Assembly: GCA_964034945.1 (NCBI GenBank)
Contig: OZ035961.1
Span: 21,304,161-21,368,160, forward strand
DNA from: Chrysopilus asiliformis
Lineage: Eukaryota > Arthropoda > Insecta > Diptera > Rhagionidae
Direction: 5' to 3'
DNA length: 64,000 nt
In this document: positions 1 to 11,850 of the stretch, one piece after another
How the letters are laid out: the number at the start of each line of letters is the position of its first letter
Numbering within the stretch: the stretch's first letter is position 1
Notes under the pieces: generated by a model
Database searches by the model: none
Seen by the model: the letters and a program-made list of their open reading frames with translations, nothing else
What the model was told of the DNA's origin: nothing
Program-made: the position numbers and the translations under genes

Positions 1-165
1 TTCGGTAGTAAGTTTTAATAATTTCCAAACCTTGCTCGTTCGTGAACTTCACCATGATAAAAATGTAAACCTTGACTGACGTTTTAGCATTGCCAGGTCA
101 TAAAAAAAGTTTTAGGGTGCGTTTTTATTAAAATACAAAATTGTTATGTCCTTATTGAAAGACCC
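1..165. mobile_element. Right end of an IS630/Tc1-like transposon entering from the left
   Basis: These bases match, with few differences, the end of the relic at 48978-49520, including the segment encoding the start of its C-terminal ORF. The last 35 or so bases are the reverse complement of the left terminus at 48978, ending in the complement of GGGTCTTTCAATAAGG. The terminal inverted repeat is therefore intact here and the element boundary is close to 165. The rest of the element lies outside the window. Confidence 0.7.
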
Positions 166-210
166 TTTATATAGTATTTGATGATTGGCACCCGGCAATT
201 GTGGTTTTTT
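166..210 (+). repeat. 3' tip of a family B DINE-like repeat
   Basis: A short piece carrying GTATTTGATGATTGG followed by a CCGGCAATTG tail, the conserved 3' end seen complete near 13790 and 24775. Only the tip survives, squeezed between two transposase relics. Confidence 0.5.
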
Positions 211-224
211 TTTTATATTTTACT

Positions 225-510
225 TCACCATCAAGAACGTGCGATTTAACAACAATTCAACAGCTGAAGGATGAGATAATATGGCATATTCGTGAGTAGT
301 CATCAAAGATTTTGACCATCGAGTGTGCCGCCGAAGCCTTGGCGAACATTTGAACGATATTATTTTTCACACATAATTGCCATGTACCAAATAGCATGAT
401 TCAATAAAGAAATCAAAAATTTTAACAAATAATATTGTCTTATTTTCTCTTAACATTGGAAAACCGACCATTTGAAGTAGTTATCCTGGCAATTTCCACA
501 ATTTACATTT
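225..510 (+). pseudogene. 3' fragment of a DUF4817-type Tc1/IS630 transposon
   Basis: The segment matches the reverse complement of 2445-2700 over most of its length, including the CAATTCAACAGCTGA and GCCGCCGAAGCCTTGG stretches. In the + direction it can be read as the C-terminal tail of the transposase followed by the 3' non-coding end, but stop codons interrupt it. Catalytic and DNA-binding parts are missing. It is a dead 3' remnant of the same family as the copy at 2445-2999. Confidence 0.6.
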
Positions 511-2440
511 TTGACAGCAAGACCAGAACTTGACAAATTAAAAGAAAAAATGAAATAAAAAATTAAATAAATTAAAAGAAAAAATTAAATAAATTAAATG
601 ATAATTAAATTTCAATTAAATACAATAAAAAATTCGAAGGCATTTCGATTTGTCTTCGCGTGTTATTTTCAGTTTTAATTGATTAAAAACTTTGAATTTA
701 GTGAAAAAGTTAATTAGTATTTGTTTTGTATAAAAAATGTGTTGTGCAATGTAGTGTTTCCAAAAATACTTACGATTTACCGCAAAAACTTGGATCGTTC
801 TTAAAATCGAGCGGCTAATTCTAGACGCGAAAAGAACACATCTTAAATGTCCGATCCTTTTTATAAAAATTAACCAAATTTTTTATTGAATTTTTCCTCA
901 AACTCAGAAAAACTTTTATGGACAACTTTTACACTCAACATTAATTTTACAACATTAATCCACATTACCAAAAAGCCACAAAAAAAAACGCGGAAATACT
1001 TTAATTTCCTCTCCGATTCTCTAAAAAAAGTTTTGTTCAAATAAATTACTCAATAAAGAAAATTGGTTCTGAAGCCGTTTTTTTTTTCTGTCAATGTTAC
1101 ATTAAAGTTTTATACTTTTATTCCTGACATAAAATAGCTAAACCTTCAAACAAAGGAAACAATTTCCCGCTGACACTGTGAAAATGTCCTTGTTCTCCAT
1201 CTACATGGTCCATGAATTCAGTTTGGTACAACTTTGGAATTAACAATTTCTTGGAACAGTCAACGAAGACCTAAAAGAAATAACTAAGTGCAAAAAAAAC
1301 TGTGGAATGGGACAAATGGGGCCCTTCTGACAAGAGAAAAGTTTGGAAAATGGCAGGAATTTCGGGAATTCGGGGACATTTTTGTAAGGAAGGATCTCAT
1401 CTATGGAACACTTAGCGAGGCAAGAAGAAGAAGAAGTGTTAAGAGCTTTCTGGGCAAATTTTTCTTTTTATTTCTGACGTGAATTTTTTCTTGTTTCCTT
1501 TGCAGTTTTAATGAGATAACAAATCATATACGATCAAATATGGAAATGTAAAACCTGTATTAGCATACAATACATATCTGGAAGAAAATTTCATGATATT
1601 CAAACTCTTTAATTGAAAAAAAATACCTTTCCCTATATAATTTTAAAATCAATTTCTAATTTCAATTTATTTTAGTTTCTCTGGAGTGTTTTTCATACAT
1701 ACTACGAGATTTGTTTTCCATTTCCAAAGCTTAAGCATAAAAGTTTTTATTTATGATTGCTTATCGGATCGTGAACTGAATAAAATTTCAGAGCTAACCA
1801 ATAGTTGGTAAAGGGTGAGTGGAAAAACTATAATCATCGCTCATGAAAAAAAAAAAACTTTTTTCATTCACGTTCCATAGTTTCAAAACTGAATATTAGT
1901 TTACGAAGGGATAATGTACAGTTTTTCCCTATAAATGTGAAATGAAAATGGAAAATATACCGTGTCACTTTCCTTTCATTAAGTTATGTTTTATGCTGTG
2001 TTATTTTGGTTTTTTTAGAACATTCGAAGGTTATTCGAAACTTGGAAAGGTAAATAAAGAGTTGTGAAGTTGATATTAACTAACGAACTAAGTCAATTGA
2101 ACGTGCTTCGAATAAATTATTTTCATCCAGTGATATTTAATTAATTGTTGTTTTTGTAGATCCAGAAAATTGAAAGTATTGATTTTATAGGAATTCTAGT
2201 ATTGGAGGTAAGGAATTATAGCATATTTTATAAAATATTTTACAAAATTGGATATTCTGAAATTTGTTTTTTTTTTTGTAAAATAAACTTTGCTGGCTTG
2301 ATTTTAATCAAAAGTTTCAAAGTTTTTTTTAGCATCAGAATATGAAGGTAGGTTCAAGTTTTAGACACAGGATGGGTATATCAATGAGGGATAAAATGAG
2401 CGTTTAGAGAATTGGATAAGAAGTCGGATGTAGTCTTCCT
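511..2440. other. AT-rich DNA, no gene recognised
   Basis: Strongly AT-rich, with A/T homopolymers. The longest open frames are about 64 codons and none resembles a known family. An AAATTAAATAAATTAAA-type low-complexity patch lies near 540-620. No RNA gene, tandem array or terminal-repeat element was seen. Confidence 0.5.
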
Positions 2441-2444
2441 TATA

Positions 2445-2999
2445 CAGGGTGTTCCAATGGTTGGGCCTGATGTTAACCGAAAATAAGACAATTGTATTTG
2501 TTATTGTAATTTTTTTTTCGATTTCTTTATTGAATCATGTTATTTGGCACATGGCAATTATGTGTGAAAGATAATATCGCTCAAATGTTCCCCAAGGCTT
2601 CGGCGGCACACCTCCCCTCGATGGTCAAAATTTTTGATGACTACTCACGAATATTCCTTATTATCTCATCTGTCAGCTGTTGAATTGTTCTTGGTTTGTT
2701 GGCACCTTACCCTTGAGATAGTCCCAAAAGAAGAAGTCCAAAGGCGTCAAATCGCACGATCTTGGTGGCCAATTGACTTGGCTGTTTCTAGAAATGCAAA
2801 AATGCGAAATGCATTTTTGTTTAAACGCCGATTTTCGTAATAAGCTTCAATAACTTTAACAGGTTGTTCGATTGTTAATTTTTCCATGGTTGAAATTGCC
2901 AAATACTGAACTTGTCAAACCTGAAACCAGCTGTGAAAAATCATTTGACGTTTAAGGCTTTATCACATTTAACGTCGGTTCAAGAAATTGGAACACACT
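2445..2999 (-). pseudogene. Internally deleted DUF4817-type Tc1/IS630 transposon
   Basis: A short element with imperfect terminal repeats: CAGGGTGTTCCAATG at the left and, inverted, AGTGTGTTCCAATTT at the right, next to TATA. On the minus strand a start at 2886 begins MEKLTIEQPVKVIEAYYEN, clearly like the N-terminus of the transposase at 36182-36826, a DUF4817-type helix-turn-helix. After about 35 codons it is interrupted, and the reading resumes in the C-terminal part (FFFWDYLKGKVP, then an N-I-R-E-like helix) at roughly 2600-2760. The DDE catalytic core between them is deleted. It cannot make active transposase. Confidence 0.75.
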
Positions 3000-3229
3000 A
3001 TATATATTATGAGAAACAGTTTACTTGCACAATCAATTAAAAATTGAAACTTTTCAATATGACTTACCGCTTTCGAAAAAAACGCAAAAAAAACTGTTCG
3101 TTTGTATGGGGGAGGGGGGAAGGAATGGTCCAATTTTGCCCTTAGCCAATTTTGAACTTAGCCTAGCCATTTACCAGAAACGTAACTTTACAAAATTTCA
3201 AGTCTCTAGCTCAATCATTTCGAAAGTTA

Positions 3230-3960
3230 TGCTGGGTTTTCACGAATGACAGATAATGACAATCTGTCATAAAAGAATGGACAAGTTCATTCTTTTATGA
3301 GAGACTAGCTTGCATACCCGTCGCTGCCGGATTAAGTTTTTTGTCTAAGTTTTAGAATACGAAGAAAACCGAAAAGAATTTAAAAACTTTTTAATGGGTC
3401 TATGTTGGAGCTGGACCCCTGACGAACATCTATGCCAAATTTCAGGCCAATCGGTTCAAAAAGTTTCCCCGCGAAAGAGTAACATAGAGGGAAAACTAAG
3501 TTTCGAGATTACTTTATCCCCTCCCCTTACTTTCCCCACCTCTCGAGCTACTTTTTAATGGGTCTATGTTTTGACTGGATCCCCGACGAATATCTATGCC
3601 AAATTTCAGGCCAATCGGTTCAGTAGTTTCCCCGCGAAAGAGTAACATAACGCAAAAACTAAGTTTCGAAATCACTTTACCCCCTCCCCTTACTCCCCCA
3701 CCCCTCGCGCTACTTTCCCGTATGCCTATGTCGGAACCAGAACTTCCACAGACATTCATGCCAAATTTCAAGTCAATCGGTTCAGCCGTTTTTGCGTGAA
3801 AGAGGAACAGACAGATATACACCAACTCATTTTTATATATTAGTATGATGATGATTGTCATTTTTCTGACAGAAATAATGACAAAAATGATACTATTTAC
3901 ACGATGATGACAATTTATGACAAAAAAAATGACAAATTTGTCATTCGTGTAAACGCAGCA
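3230..3960. mobile_element. TTA-flanked MITE (PIF/Harbinger-like) carrying a Helitron
   Basis: Imperfect 22-bp terminal repeats start TGCTGGGTTTTCACG at the left and, inverted, TGCTGCGTTTACACG at the right. The flanks are TTA at 3227-3229 and TTA at 3961-3963, and removing the element restores the family B sequence CGAAAGTTATGCTGTTTACGG-like context. Three-base TWA target duplications are typical of PIF/Harbinger. Without its Helitron passenger the MITE is about 187 bp and rich in TGACAAA/TTTGTCA units. Confidence 0.75.
3305..3848 (-). mobile_element. Non-autonomous Helitron, full length
   Basis: Read on the minus strand it begins TCATACTAATATATA and ends with a hairpin (CCGGCAGCGACGGG) followed by GTATGCAAGCTAG. 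It sits between A and T. A 5' TC, a 3' hairpin plus CTRR, and A/T insertion without target duplication are the Helitron hallmarks. It holds two copies of a block containing CCAATCGGTTCA and CCCCGCGAAAGAG, so there is an internal direct duplication. No Rep/helicase is encoded. Confidence 0.85.
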
Positions 3961-4045
3961 TTATGCTGTTTACGGACGGACAGAAAGACAGACGGACGGA
4001 CATGCGGAAATGAAAATATTTTGTCATTCCTCACATCATGATGTA

Positions 4046-4940
4046 GGGGAAACTGGGGCACATTCGGCAAAGGGGCACATTCGGCATTGCCATTTTCAGT
4101 ATCAAGAATGCTTCAGAAAGGAGCGATCAAATACGTAAATGCACAATAATGCAATAACTTGAATTTAAATAAAGTCTGAGAGTTCTATTTCGGCGCTCAG
4201 AAGAGCAAGAGGTATTTTTGTGTTTTTCGGAAGTTTGATGTAATTTTCCCAAGCAGGTACGTAAGGAATTTTTGAAGTCAATTTCGTCCGACACTTAAAA
4301 AAGTTCGCGCAAATAGCATTTAAAAACATTAAGTTTCAATCCCGAAAGTAGAATGCCTTTTAATTTACAGTATTTTAGATAAAAAATCTGAAAACATTAA
4401 GCTGACACTTTCGGGGCACACTCGGCTTTCGTGATTTTAAGAAGTGAGATTGAATTTAAATTACTAAATTTAAATTATAGATTGAATTTAAATGAATCCT
4501 GTCGGCACATTTCGATATTCCACATAATATATTTTTAATATAAATTTCGATAACTATTTCGTGAAATAGGATTTTTCAATCATTCTTGTATGTGATATGT
4601 AATGAATTTTTATTTTTTATTTTATTTTAAAGAATTAATAAAATGAATTCAAATCTAATAGTCTTTCAATTAGTAAAATCAAACAAATAACGTATATTCG
4701 CCGAATGTGCCCCTTCAAAAGCCGAATGTGCCCCGGCATGGGGTACATTCAGCAAAATGGCCTCCTTTTTAAAATTAGTAAAAATCGTATATTTCTTTAG
4801 AGCTACAAAAAAAATCTATTTCCTATTTAATAGTAAAATAATGAAAGTTTTTACAAATTTTCAAGATTTTCAAATTCATCAAACGAATTTGGCAGGAAAT
4901 GACTTTGAAAAAAACCTGCCGAATGTGCCCCAGCTTCCCC
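4046..4940. mobile_element. TA-flanked pogo-like MITE with GGGGCACATTCGGC repeats
   Basis: Terminal inverted repeats of 23 bp begin GGGGAAACTGGGGCAC (left) and GGGGAAGCTGGGGCAC (right, inverted). TA flanks both ends (4044-4045 and 4941-4942). The GGGGCACATTCGGC motif recurs near 4070 and 4410, and inverted at about 4700 and 4720. The 895-bp interior has no transposase. The termini resemble those of the PHD-bearing element at 55763-57304, suggesting one transposase served both. Confidence 0.8.
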
Positions 4941-5016
4941 TAGTTCATTTTGGTGTCCGATGATTGGTTTGATGCGTTACAAACGGTTTACTAAATCTAA
5001 TATTTATGAAAACAAA

Positions 5017-6235
5017 ACATATGGACTTTAACGAAAATCATGAAACCAAATTGAGGCCCAATTAGGTAAAAACATATTAGAGATTGTCCGTAAAATACTT
5101 TAAACTATTAGGAGAGAAAGCTGCGATATGGACGGTGGAAAAGGTCGTCGAAAGGGGGCTTGGAAAAGGCGAAAATTATCGTGTCGTATTTTATAATTTT
5201 ATAGATTGCCTGACTTGTTTACCAAAAAACTCGCATAAATATGATGATAAAAATGATATTTCCGGCATTAAGACACTACTAAGTTAAATTTTTTTTTTGT
5301 TTCATTCGTTAGCTACCGCAGAATTTTTATAGAAAAACTACGGAAATTGTGCAAAATTTAGCATAAATAGTGATTTTTGCTACTTCTACTCTATATATTA
5401 CAATGTAAGGTTTTTTTTTATAATAGATACATTTTTATTTGTTTTGACATCGTTGTGAAATGATAATAGTTGCGCTTTAAATCTATCGGACAATCAAAGT
5501 TTGTTTGGTTTGTAAGAAATTACCACCGTTAAGTCGATCTGATAAGTCATATATGACCTTTTTCCCTTTGTTATATCTATCTTAGAAGATAACCGTAAAA
5601 ACTTTTATGCCCTAACAGTATGCAAGAGCATAAAAACTTGTTTTATTTTTATTTATTCTACTTTTTTTTTGTTTTTTTGCACATCCGTACATGGTTTGTT
5701 GCTTTTCTTTTCTGACTTTGACTCAATTGACCTAGAATTTGGGTAACTTTAGAGTTCTCTCGAGGCCAAAGTAAATAAAATCGGATCGAATTGGATAAAG
5801 TTGGTATTTTGTTTTCCCTTCAAGTTCAGTTTCTCGTTACACAATTTTTCCTGTTTCGGAGTCTATGTGGATCCGGTTGTATTTTCATATGTGAACGGTC
5901 TTTATCTGAACACAATTTTCACATTTCAGATCGGGATCGTTATTGGATTTTCCGGTTGGACCTTAAATAAGATATAAAAATAGCTAAATACTCGTATATA
6001 TCTACAAATACAGTTTATTCTCGGTGGCTCAAATCATTTATTAAAGTTGTTAAACTTTTCGTGTTGAAATAAGTTAATCATTGCTGGAAACAGAATTTTA
6101 CAAAATCTAGCGAAAAATTGACCATTCACTTCTTAATAAGTTAGAATGCTTTCAAAATTATTTGTACTTGTTGATTAAATTATGGGCTTCATAATTACGC
6201 GATTTTTGGCAATTTGATGAAAAAGTTACGCAAAC
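5017..6235. other. AT-rich DNA, no gene recognised
   Basis: No open frame above about 67 codons and no recognisable motif. No RNA gene or structured repeat was found. Confidence 0.45.
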
Positions 6236-6239
6236 AGAT

Positions 6240-6600
6240 TTAATTTTTTACTTTCCTCTGCTATAGAGGGAAAGTATTGTATTCATGACGGAGACCGACT
6301 CGAGAACGGGGACCGATAGGAAATTTCTGATCAGTACCTACGGAATCTGTTTCAGAGAAAATTATGGGGATATCCATGCATTTATCTATCAGTTTGTCGG
6401 TCTGTCGGTCTGTTTGTCTGTCGATCTGTCGGTCTGTCGGTCTGTCGGTCTGTCTGTCGATTTGTCTGTCGGTTTGTCTGTCGGTCTGTCTATCGGTTTG
6501 TCTGTCGGTTTGTCGGTCTGTTGGTCTTTCGGTTTGTCTGTTTGTTTCCTGTATCTTAAATAAATCAGAACGCGTTCAGTTACCGACTTGAAATTTTTTG
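6240..6600 (+). repeat. Family C DINE-like repeat with CTGTCGGT array
   Basis: The left end folds into a hairpin (CTTTCCTCT, loop, AGAGGGAAAG at about 6250-6275). About 120 bp later comes a tract of roughly twenty 8-bp CTGTCGGT-type units at 6389-6547. Two relatives without the long array occur at 16125-16270 and, inverted, at 35380-35520. The arrangement matches the hairpin-plus-GTCY layout of families A and B. Two overlapping open frames of 92 and 75 codons rich in LSVCLSV exist only because the array is stop-free. Confidence 0.65.
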
Positions 6601-8560
6601 CTGATCTATATTATGAAAATCGTTGAGAGGTAAGTGATAGTGAGATGATGGTGGAAAATTCCATACAAATAATCACGAAAAAGTTTGACGAGGAGGAGGG
6701 AGAATGGAAAGTTCAAAATTTACTTATTTTCATAGGGCTTGCATATTATCACTCCGATTCTAATAGTCGTTTTACGTGTTGTATTTAGTGCTTTTCTACC
6801 ACCAACAACATGTAAAACGACTCTTGTCGAAAACGCCACCACTATCAAAATCGGGGTTTATGATGTTTTAATGATATTTTAGAAATATATTTCATTTATA
6901 AAAACCTTTATTCTTTGAATTTCCCGGGAATTCAAATGGTAACAAGATTTTCTAAATTATTCACATGCTTAAAGTTTTTATGCTAGTCGAAATTAAGTGA
7001 AAATATCTTATCAGCAACTTCTCCTAATAAACTCGTTTTATACCCTTTAATGGTACCGAGACCTTTCCATCCCAATCCGGGAAAAACAAGAACCGAAACT
7101 GAATTGAGAAAAAAGTGGTACTTGAATTGAGGTCAATATTGTCACTGGAAGGACTAGATACGAGTAGTTATCCTTTTTTGTGTCTATTGTTTTCAAACAT
7201 AACCATGATCCCCAGATACCTCTGTTTGGTGTTTATGTAAGAGAATTTCCCAATGTAGCCCGCAACAACAGAACCGTTTGGAATGCTTGGTATTTCAATA
7301 TTTTCTTTTTTCCATTCTGTTTTTCCAACTTTCCTTTTTTTTGAGGACTTCGTATCCTTCACTATGCCAGACAATTTCTAACTCACATCAACTAAATATA
7401 TAGGCGGGTATACATAGATATTCTTATTTTCTTATTCTCTGGTTAAAGTGAAATATAGTGGCAAGGCAAGGCAAGGTGAATGTGTGTGTGGGGGAGAAGC
7501 GTGGAGAATATTTGCAGAGTTAACAAAACAGGGCGGAAATTGAACATGTCAAAGGATAACGCAACGTTTTGTTGAAAAAGTGATAGCCCAGCTGATATGG
7601 TGTAAGCAAACTCGCATATGAAAATTAATTAAAATAATTTTCCCCGTATGTGTTATGTTTTTTTTAAGCTTTTTAGAACGTTTTTATGCAAAGCATGCCA
7701 ATATCTCATAGGCCATTGCCTAAAGAAGAACTTTGTGTGCTTTGATCAAACAAATACTGCATCATTTCCAATTTAAAAGGATTTATGGGGTTGATTTTCC
7801 ATTCGTGTTAGTTTTAGATAATCTCCATTTGGGTTTAACTTTTTGTTTGAGGATAGAAGCAATCGTTATTATGCAATTTCTGATCAATGATAAGATGTTG
7901 AATAGCCCGCAGAGCTTAAAATAAAACATTGATTTTAAATTCAATTATTTTTCTGTCGATAAACCCGCTGATATATTGGAAAAATTGCTGCCAATTTTGC
8001 AATTCATGGAAAGAATTGTTGGTAACTTTTTAGGCAGCAAAAAAATGTAAATTCTTAGAAAGTCAGAAAGAAAAACTTTTTGGGTGTAGGGCGTTACAAA
8101 AAAAAAAAATTAAATAAAATAAATAGAAAATCAAGGTCTGGGGATTTTCCTTAAAATGCGGTTATTTGGTGACCTCTAGTTTTGGTTGTTACATAGTGAT
8201 ATTTTTTTATTTTCTGGTTTATAAACCAGAATCCATGGATCACGTTTTATTTTCTAACACCGGATTCAGGTGGAAACCTAAAATGAAATTTTAAGGGAAT
8301 TTAGGTAGAAGATTGACGAATCTTTAATAAACAGATCAAAAAATTGTAGTTTTGGAGATATTTAAGCATATTTAAAGGAAATCATTTTTCGTCCTTCAAA
8401 AGTTTTGGAAATTTTTTGTCTCAATTTTTTTTGGCAACCCAATAATTTTTAAGACAACAAGGTCTTTTATGTTTTTGTGTAGAATGAATCGTTTGATAGA
8501 TATAAATTTTGGAAAGTGGGGAGAATAGAGGCAAAAAAAGGATTTTATGGTAGCTTTCTT
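6601..8560. other. AT-rich DNA, no gene recognised
   Basis: A small GGCAAGGCAAGG tandem with a GT run lies near 7460-7490. Otherwise no gene, RNA or terminal-repeat element was recognised. Confidence 0.4.
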
Positions 8561-8749
8561 GAAGCGTTTTCAAACCCCAAACTATGGGTAGCATGGCCAA
8601 GCAAAAAATACGGGTATTCTTTTTTTCTATAAAAAAATGTCTGCCAAATTTAAATGAAATTGAAGAGGGTCGCTTAATAATTTCGCGTTTTTGTGCGATT
8701 TCGTGTGGAATACGAAATTCTTTTATTATAAAAATATGTAGATATGAAA

Positions 8750-8890
8750 AACGAAAAAATAAATCAGAAATAAAAACGAAATAAATATTTTTTTTTAATT
8801 TTTTAAGGTTTTACGCATTTATTTCTGATATACCACGCCCAAAAATTTATTTTTTTTTCTTTTTAGTACATTTTGATACTTTAAATGAGA
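8750..8890. repeat. Family G hairpin repeat fragment
   Basis: Contains inverted arms around CAGAAATAAA/TTTATTTCTG and the shared tail CGCCCAAAAATTTATTTT then CTTTTTAGTACATTTT. Similar sequences are found at 20750-21010, 29575-29650, 41000-41160, 50560-50660 and 50690-50820. Confidence 0.5.
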
Positions 8891-8904
8891 ATCATATAGG
8901 TGTA

Positions 8905-9360
8905 TATTAGATATAGTATACTATTTGTAACGCATTGAAGCAATCGTCGAACACAGAAATGAACTACACCAGGGTGTTAGGAATGACAAAATATTTTCAT
9001 TTCCGCATGTCCGTCCGTTTGTCTGTCTGTCCGTCCGTCCGTGAACACCATAACTTTCGAAGGGATTGAGCTAGAGACTTGAAACTTTGTATAAATCCGT
9101 TTCTCGTAAATGCTAGGCTAAGTTTTTGAGGGGGAAAAATTCGACCATTCCTTTTCCTTCTTCCCTCCCCCATACAAATGAAACTGTTTTTTGCAATTTT
9201 CTCGAAAACAGTGAGTTTTATTGAAAAATTTATTATTTTACATAACTATTCCATACATCAAAATGCAATCGGACCATTCCTTTCCCTCTCTTCTATACAA
9301 ATAGATTTGTTTAAAACAACATTTTGTCTGTCATCATTTAGAGTATTTGACGGTTGGTAG
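8905..9360 (+). repeat. Family B DINE-like element
   Basis: A nearly complete copy. A 5' part holds TTTGTAACGCATTG and CACCAGGGTGTTAGG. A GTCY tract follows (about 9005-9042), then the GAGCTAGAGACTTGAAA block, two partial copies of an internal unit ending in a CCCATACAAAT-type sequence, and the 3' end GAGTATTTGACGGTTGG. It is non-coding. Confidence 0.65.
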
Positions 9361-10640
9361 CTTGTCTTTTGTTTTTTTTTCTGAATTTTTTCAAAAACGA
9401 ATTAATAAATATTTTTCAGTTTTCAAAGACGAATCAAAGTTCAAAGACGTATTTATAAATATTTTTTTCCAGCGCTTTTATTTAAGACATTCATCGCGTC
9501 GAATCAATCAATTACATAACCTGGTGCTTGACAGCTACTATTTTGTTTTCTTGCTGCATATTGTATTGTCATAAGATACACATATATGCCAAATTTCAAG
9601 TCAATCGGATGTGCGGAAGTGTGTCAAAATTCGGTTACAAGGTTTGACTCTGACAGACTGAAAAACACATAAAAAGCAAAAGCTTTTAAAAAATAAAAAA
9701 AATATCTGCCAAGAAAAAAGGTCCAAAAGAATATGTTGAACTACTAATCGAAAATTTGTTAAGCATTCTAAAAACCCTAAAAGAATTCCGTACTATGAAT
9801 AATGTTTAATAAAGCCAAGATCTTTTCGAAGTTTATGAAAATTTGTAAATACAAATTAAATTTAAATTATTCCATGGCATCCATCAATCAATATTTATTA
9901 CGCAAATCATGTCAACATATTGCGAAAATACCAAAAGAGGAAAATGAACCTTTTTATTGAGAGTTGATCTAAAAGTTGATTATGGAGATCTACCGCCATT
10001 TGATTGATGACATTAAATAGGGTTGCAATTGTTATTCAAATTTTTCTTACCTCATCCTTTAAACACTTTTTCACGCCTATACAAAGTAGAATTTCACCCT
10101 TAAATTCCAGGAAGACATACAGTTGTGATTAATGAGTAAAATTGTAGAAGTTTAATTTATTTGATTTACGAAAATTGGGGAATAAATCGAGCGAATTGAA
10201 CAATTTTTTAACAAAAGTTAGATTAGAACGACGTGTTATTCTTAAAAAAATACAAAAATTTTTATAGAATTCTTTTTAAGTATTTGCATAAAACAAATGG
10301 GTAAAGTAATAAGTTCCGGGAAAAAAGTGATCGAAGTAAAACCGCTCTTTTTTGGTATCTTTAGCAGAGACTAGAGTGACTATATAATACTTGAGTGTGG
10401 CCATTGTGAAAGTACTGTCCGTTGAAATTTTCAATTTTTTCACAGATTTGAACGAAATATGTTTTAATCGGTTATATTAAGTACTGTTTTTATGGATAAA
10501 GGGCTTAAAAAATTTAATTGGAAGAAATTGTTTAAAAAAAACTGAAAACAAAGTTGATTTTTTCAACAAAATTTTTGTAATAAGACGGTTTGAAACTTTT
10601 CGAAAATTTTCGAACCGTCAACGGTTTTTCAATGGCCACA
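9361..10640. other. AT-rich DNA, no gene recognised
   Basis: No plausible coding segment or RNA gene. A stretch near 9580-9620 contains a short ATGCCAAATTTCAAGTCAAT fragment also found in the Helitron family. Confidence 0.4.
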
Positions 10641-10644
10641 TTCT

Positions 10645-11230
10645 AGTTTTATGAGACTAGCTTTGCTCGCATTAGAAAGCAACGTGACCAATCGAGATGT
10701 AGTTTTTGCTGTTTCGTCCTGGAGTGGGATGAATCCATCAACATTTTCTACAATTTCGTTAACCGGAGGTGAACAAAATGGCGGCTTTTTAAAAACCGCA
10801 ATTTCTTTTTTTTTACTCCAAAGTCCAGTGTTTTTCAGTAGTCTTTTGAACATCTAAAATTGAGTAACATAAAATTTCCTACACTTTTTTCTTTTACTTG
10901 AACTCGATATCTCAAGCCGTTATAAATATATACCGTTATTTAAAAAAAAGTCGGTTTTTTGCGATTATCTCGAATACTAATATTTTTTGAGTAATTCGAT
11001 GTATGAGATGAATCAAAGAGAATAATACTTCCTACAATTTTTTTTACTAGCCGTTATCTTTACCGTTAGTTATCTTTGGCTATTATCGAGATATTTCAGA
11101 TTTCGTTAAAAAAATTGATATTTTTATATCAAAAAACCTAGATTTTGTATAAGAAAGTCATGTGCTGTGCACGTCAGATATTTTTGTAAAGAGTTTAGTA
11201 CTGATGTCACACTACCGTAGACTCTCCCCC
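10645..11230 (+). repeat. Family H repeat copy
   Basis: Shares GATGAATCCATCAAC, a GGAGGTGAACAAAATGGCGGC-like block and GAAAGTCATGTGCTGTGCAC with 44460-44640, which lies just downstream of the large 8-bp array. This copy lacks the array. It starts at ATGAGACTAGC, reading as a possible Helitron CTAG end on the other strand. Confidence 0.45.
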
Positions 11231-11739
11231 TAAAAGTATGACGTATTTTTTATGGATTGTCAATTTTGTTTTCAGAGGAAACGGATCTCGAAAAAAAAAT
11301 TAAATTTCTCACCAGGCTGAAAAGTTTTTATTCTACTATTTGTAGGTGAGCATTCATCCCGGGTTCGCCGGGACAGACCCAAATTTAGGCATGTAGTCCC
11401 GGCGTCTTGGAATCCAAAATTTTATCCCGGATTATTCGATCTAGTTTCGAAATCAAAAATTTTCGTCAGTATTTTCATAACTCTCTACCTCCATTGAGTC
11501 TTTATTTTTAAAAAATTGGCTGCGGCACATTTTATTATAAAATTTCGTCACCATTTCGGATGATGACAAATATTTCTCTCTAAAAATTTTCCTGCGGCGC
11601 AAATTCTGCTGTGTTTTAAAGGAAAAAAAAACCTCAAAAGTGACAGTAAAATTCAGATATTTTGGTAAAGAGTTGGGAGTTGAGCCGCGCACCTTTCGAT
11701 TTATTTCGGGGTATGAAAAATTTTCCTTTCTGCACCCCT

Positions 11740-11850
11740 ACCTTTTACTGGAAATTGGTTTCGGATTCGAACAAAAAAAAGGTTACCCTAACTGTTAGAC
11801 CTATTCTCAGTGACCGATGACTTTTCACTATTCGGTCACAAGAGCCTCAA
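11740..11850 (-). repeat. Possible degenerate tRNA-derived SINE head
   Basis: On the minus strand the segment reads AGGTCTAACAGTTAGGGTA, then an A/T tract, then GTTCGAATCC. These resemble a pol III A box and B box at tRNA-like spacing. No poly-A tail or target duplication was identified, so the call is weak. Confidence 0.3.

Larger units (their letters stand above)
3005..5016 (-). repeat. Family B DINE-like element split by nested insertions
   Basis: The pieces at 3040-3229, 3964-4045 and 4941-5016 join into one inverted family B copy when the inserts are removed. They contain, in inverted order, the GTATGGGGGAGG block, the TTTCAAGTCTCTAGCTCAAT block, a GTCY-rich tract (GACGGACGGACATGC) and the 5' end with GCGTTACAAACGG. 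Family B shares with DINE-1/Helentron-type elements a GTCY microsatellite behind a conserved 5' part. The element is non-coding. Confidence 0.7.

Noticed and set aside
3514..3861. 115-codon frame, with similar ones at 29720 and 56272
   Set aside because: It falls inside the non-autonomous Helitron family, and its length depends on the internal duplication. Helitron Rep or helicase motifs are absent.
6285..6591. Two long frames rich in LSVCLSV repeats
   Set aside because: They are translations of the CTGTCGGT octamer tract, which has no stop in those frames. No homologue and no start context.
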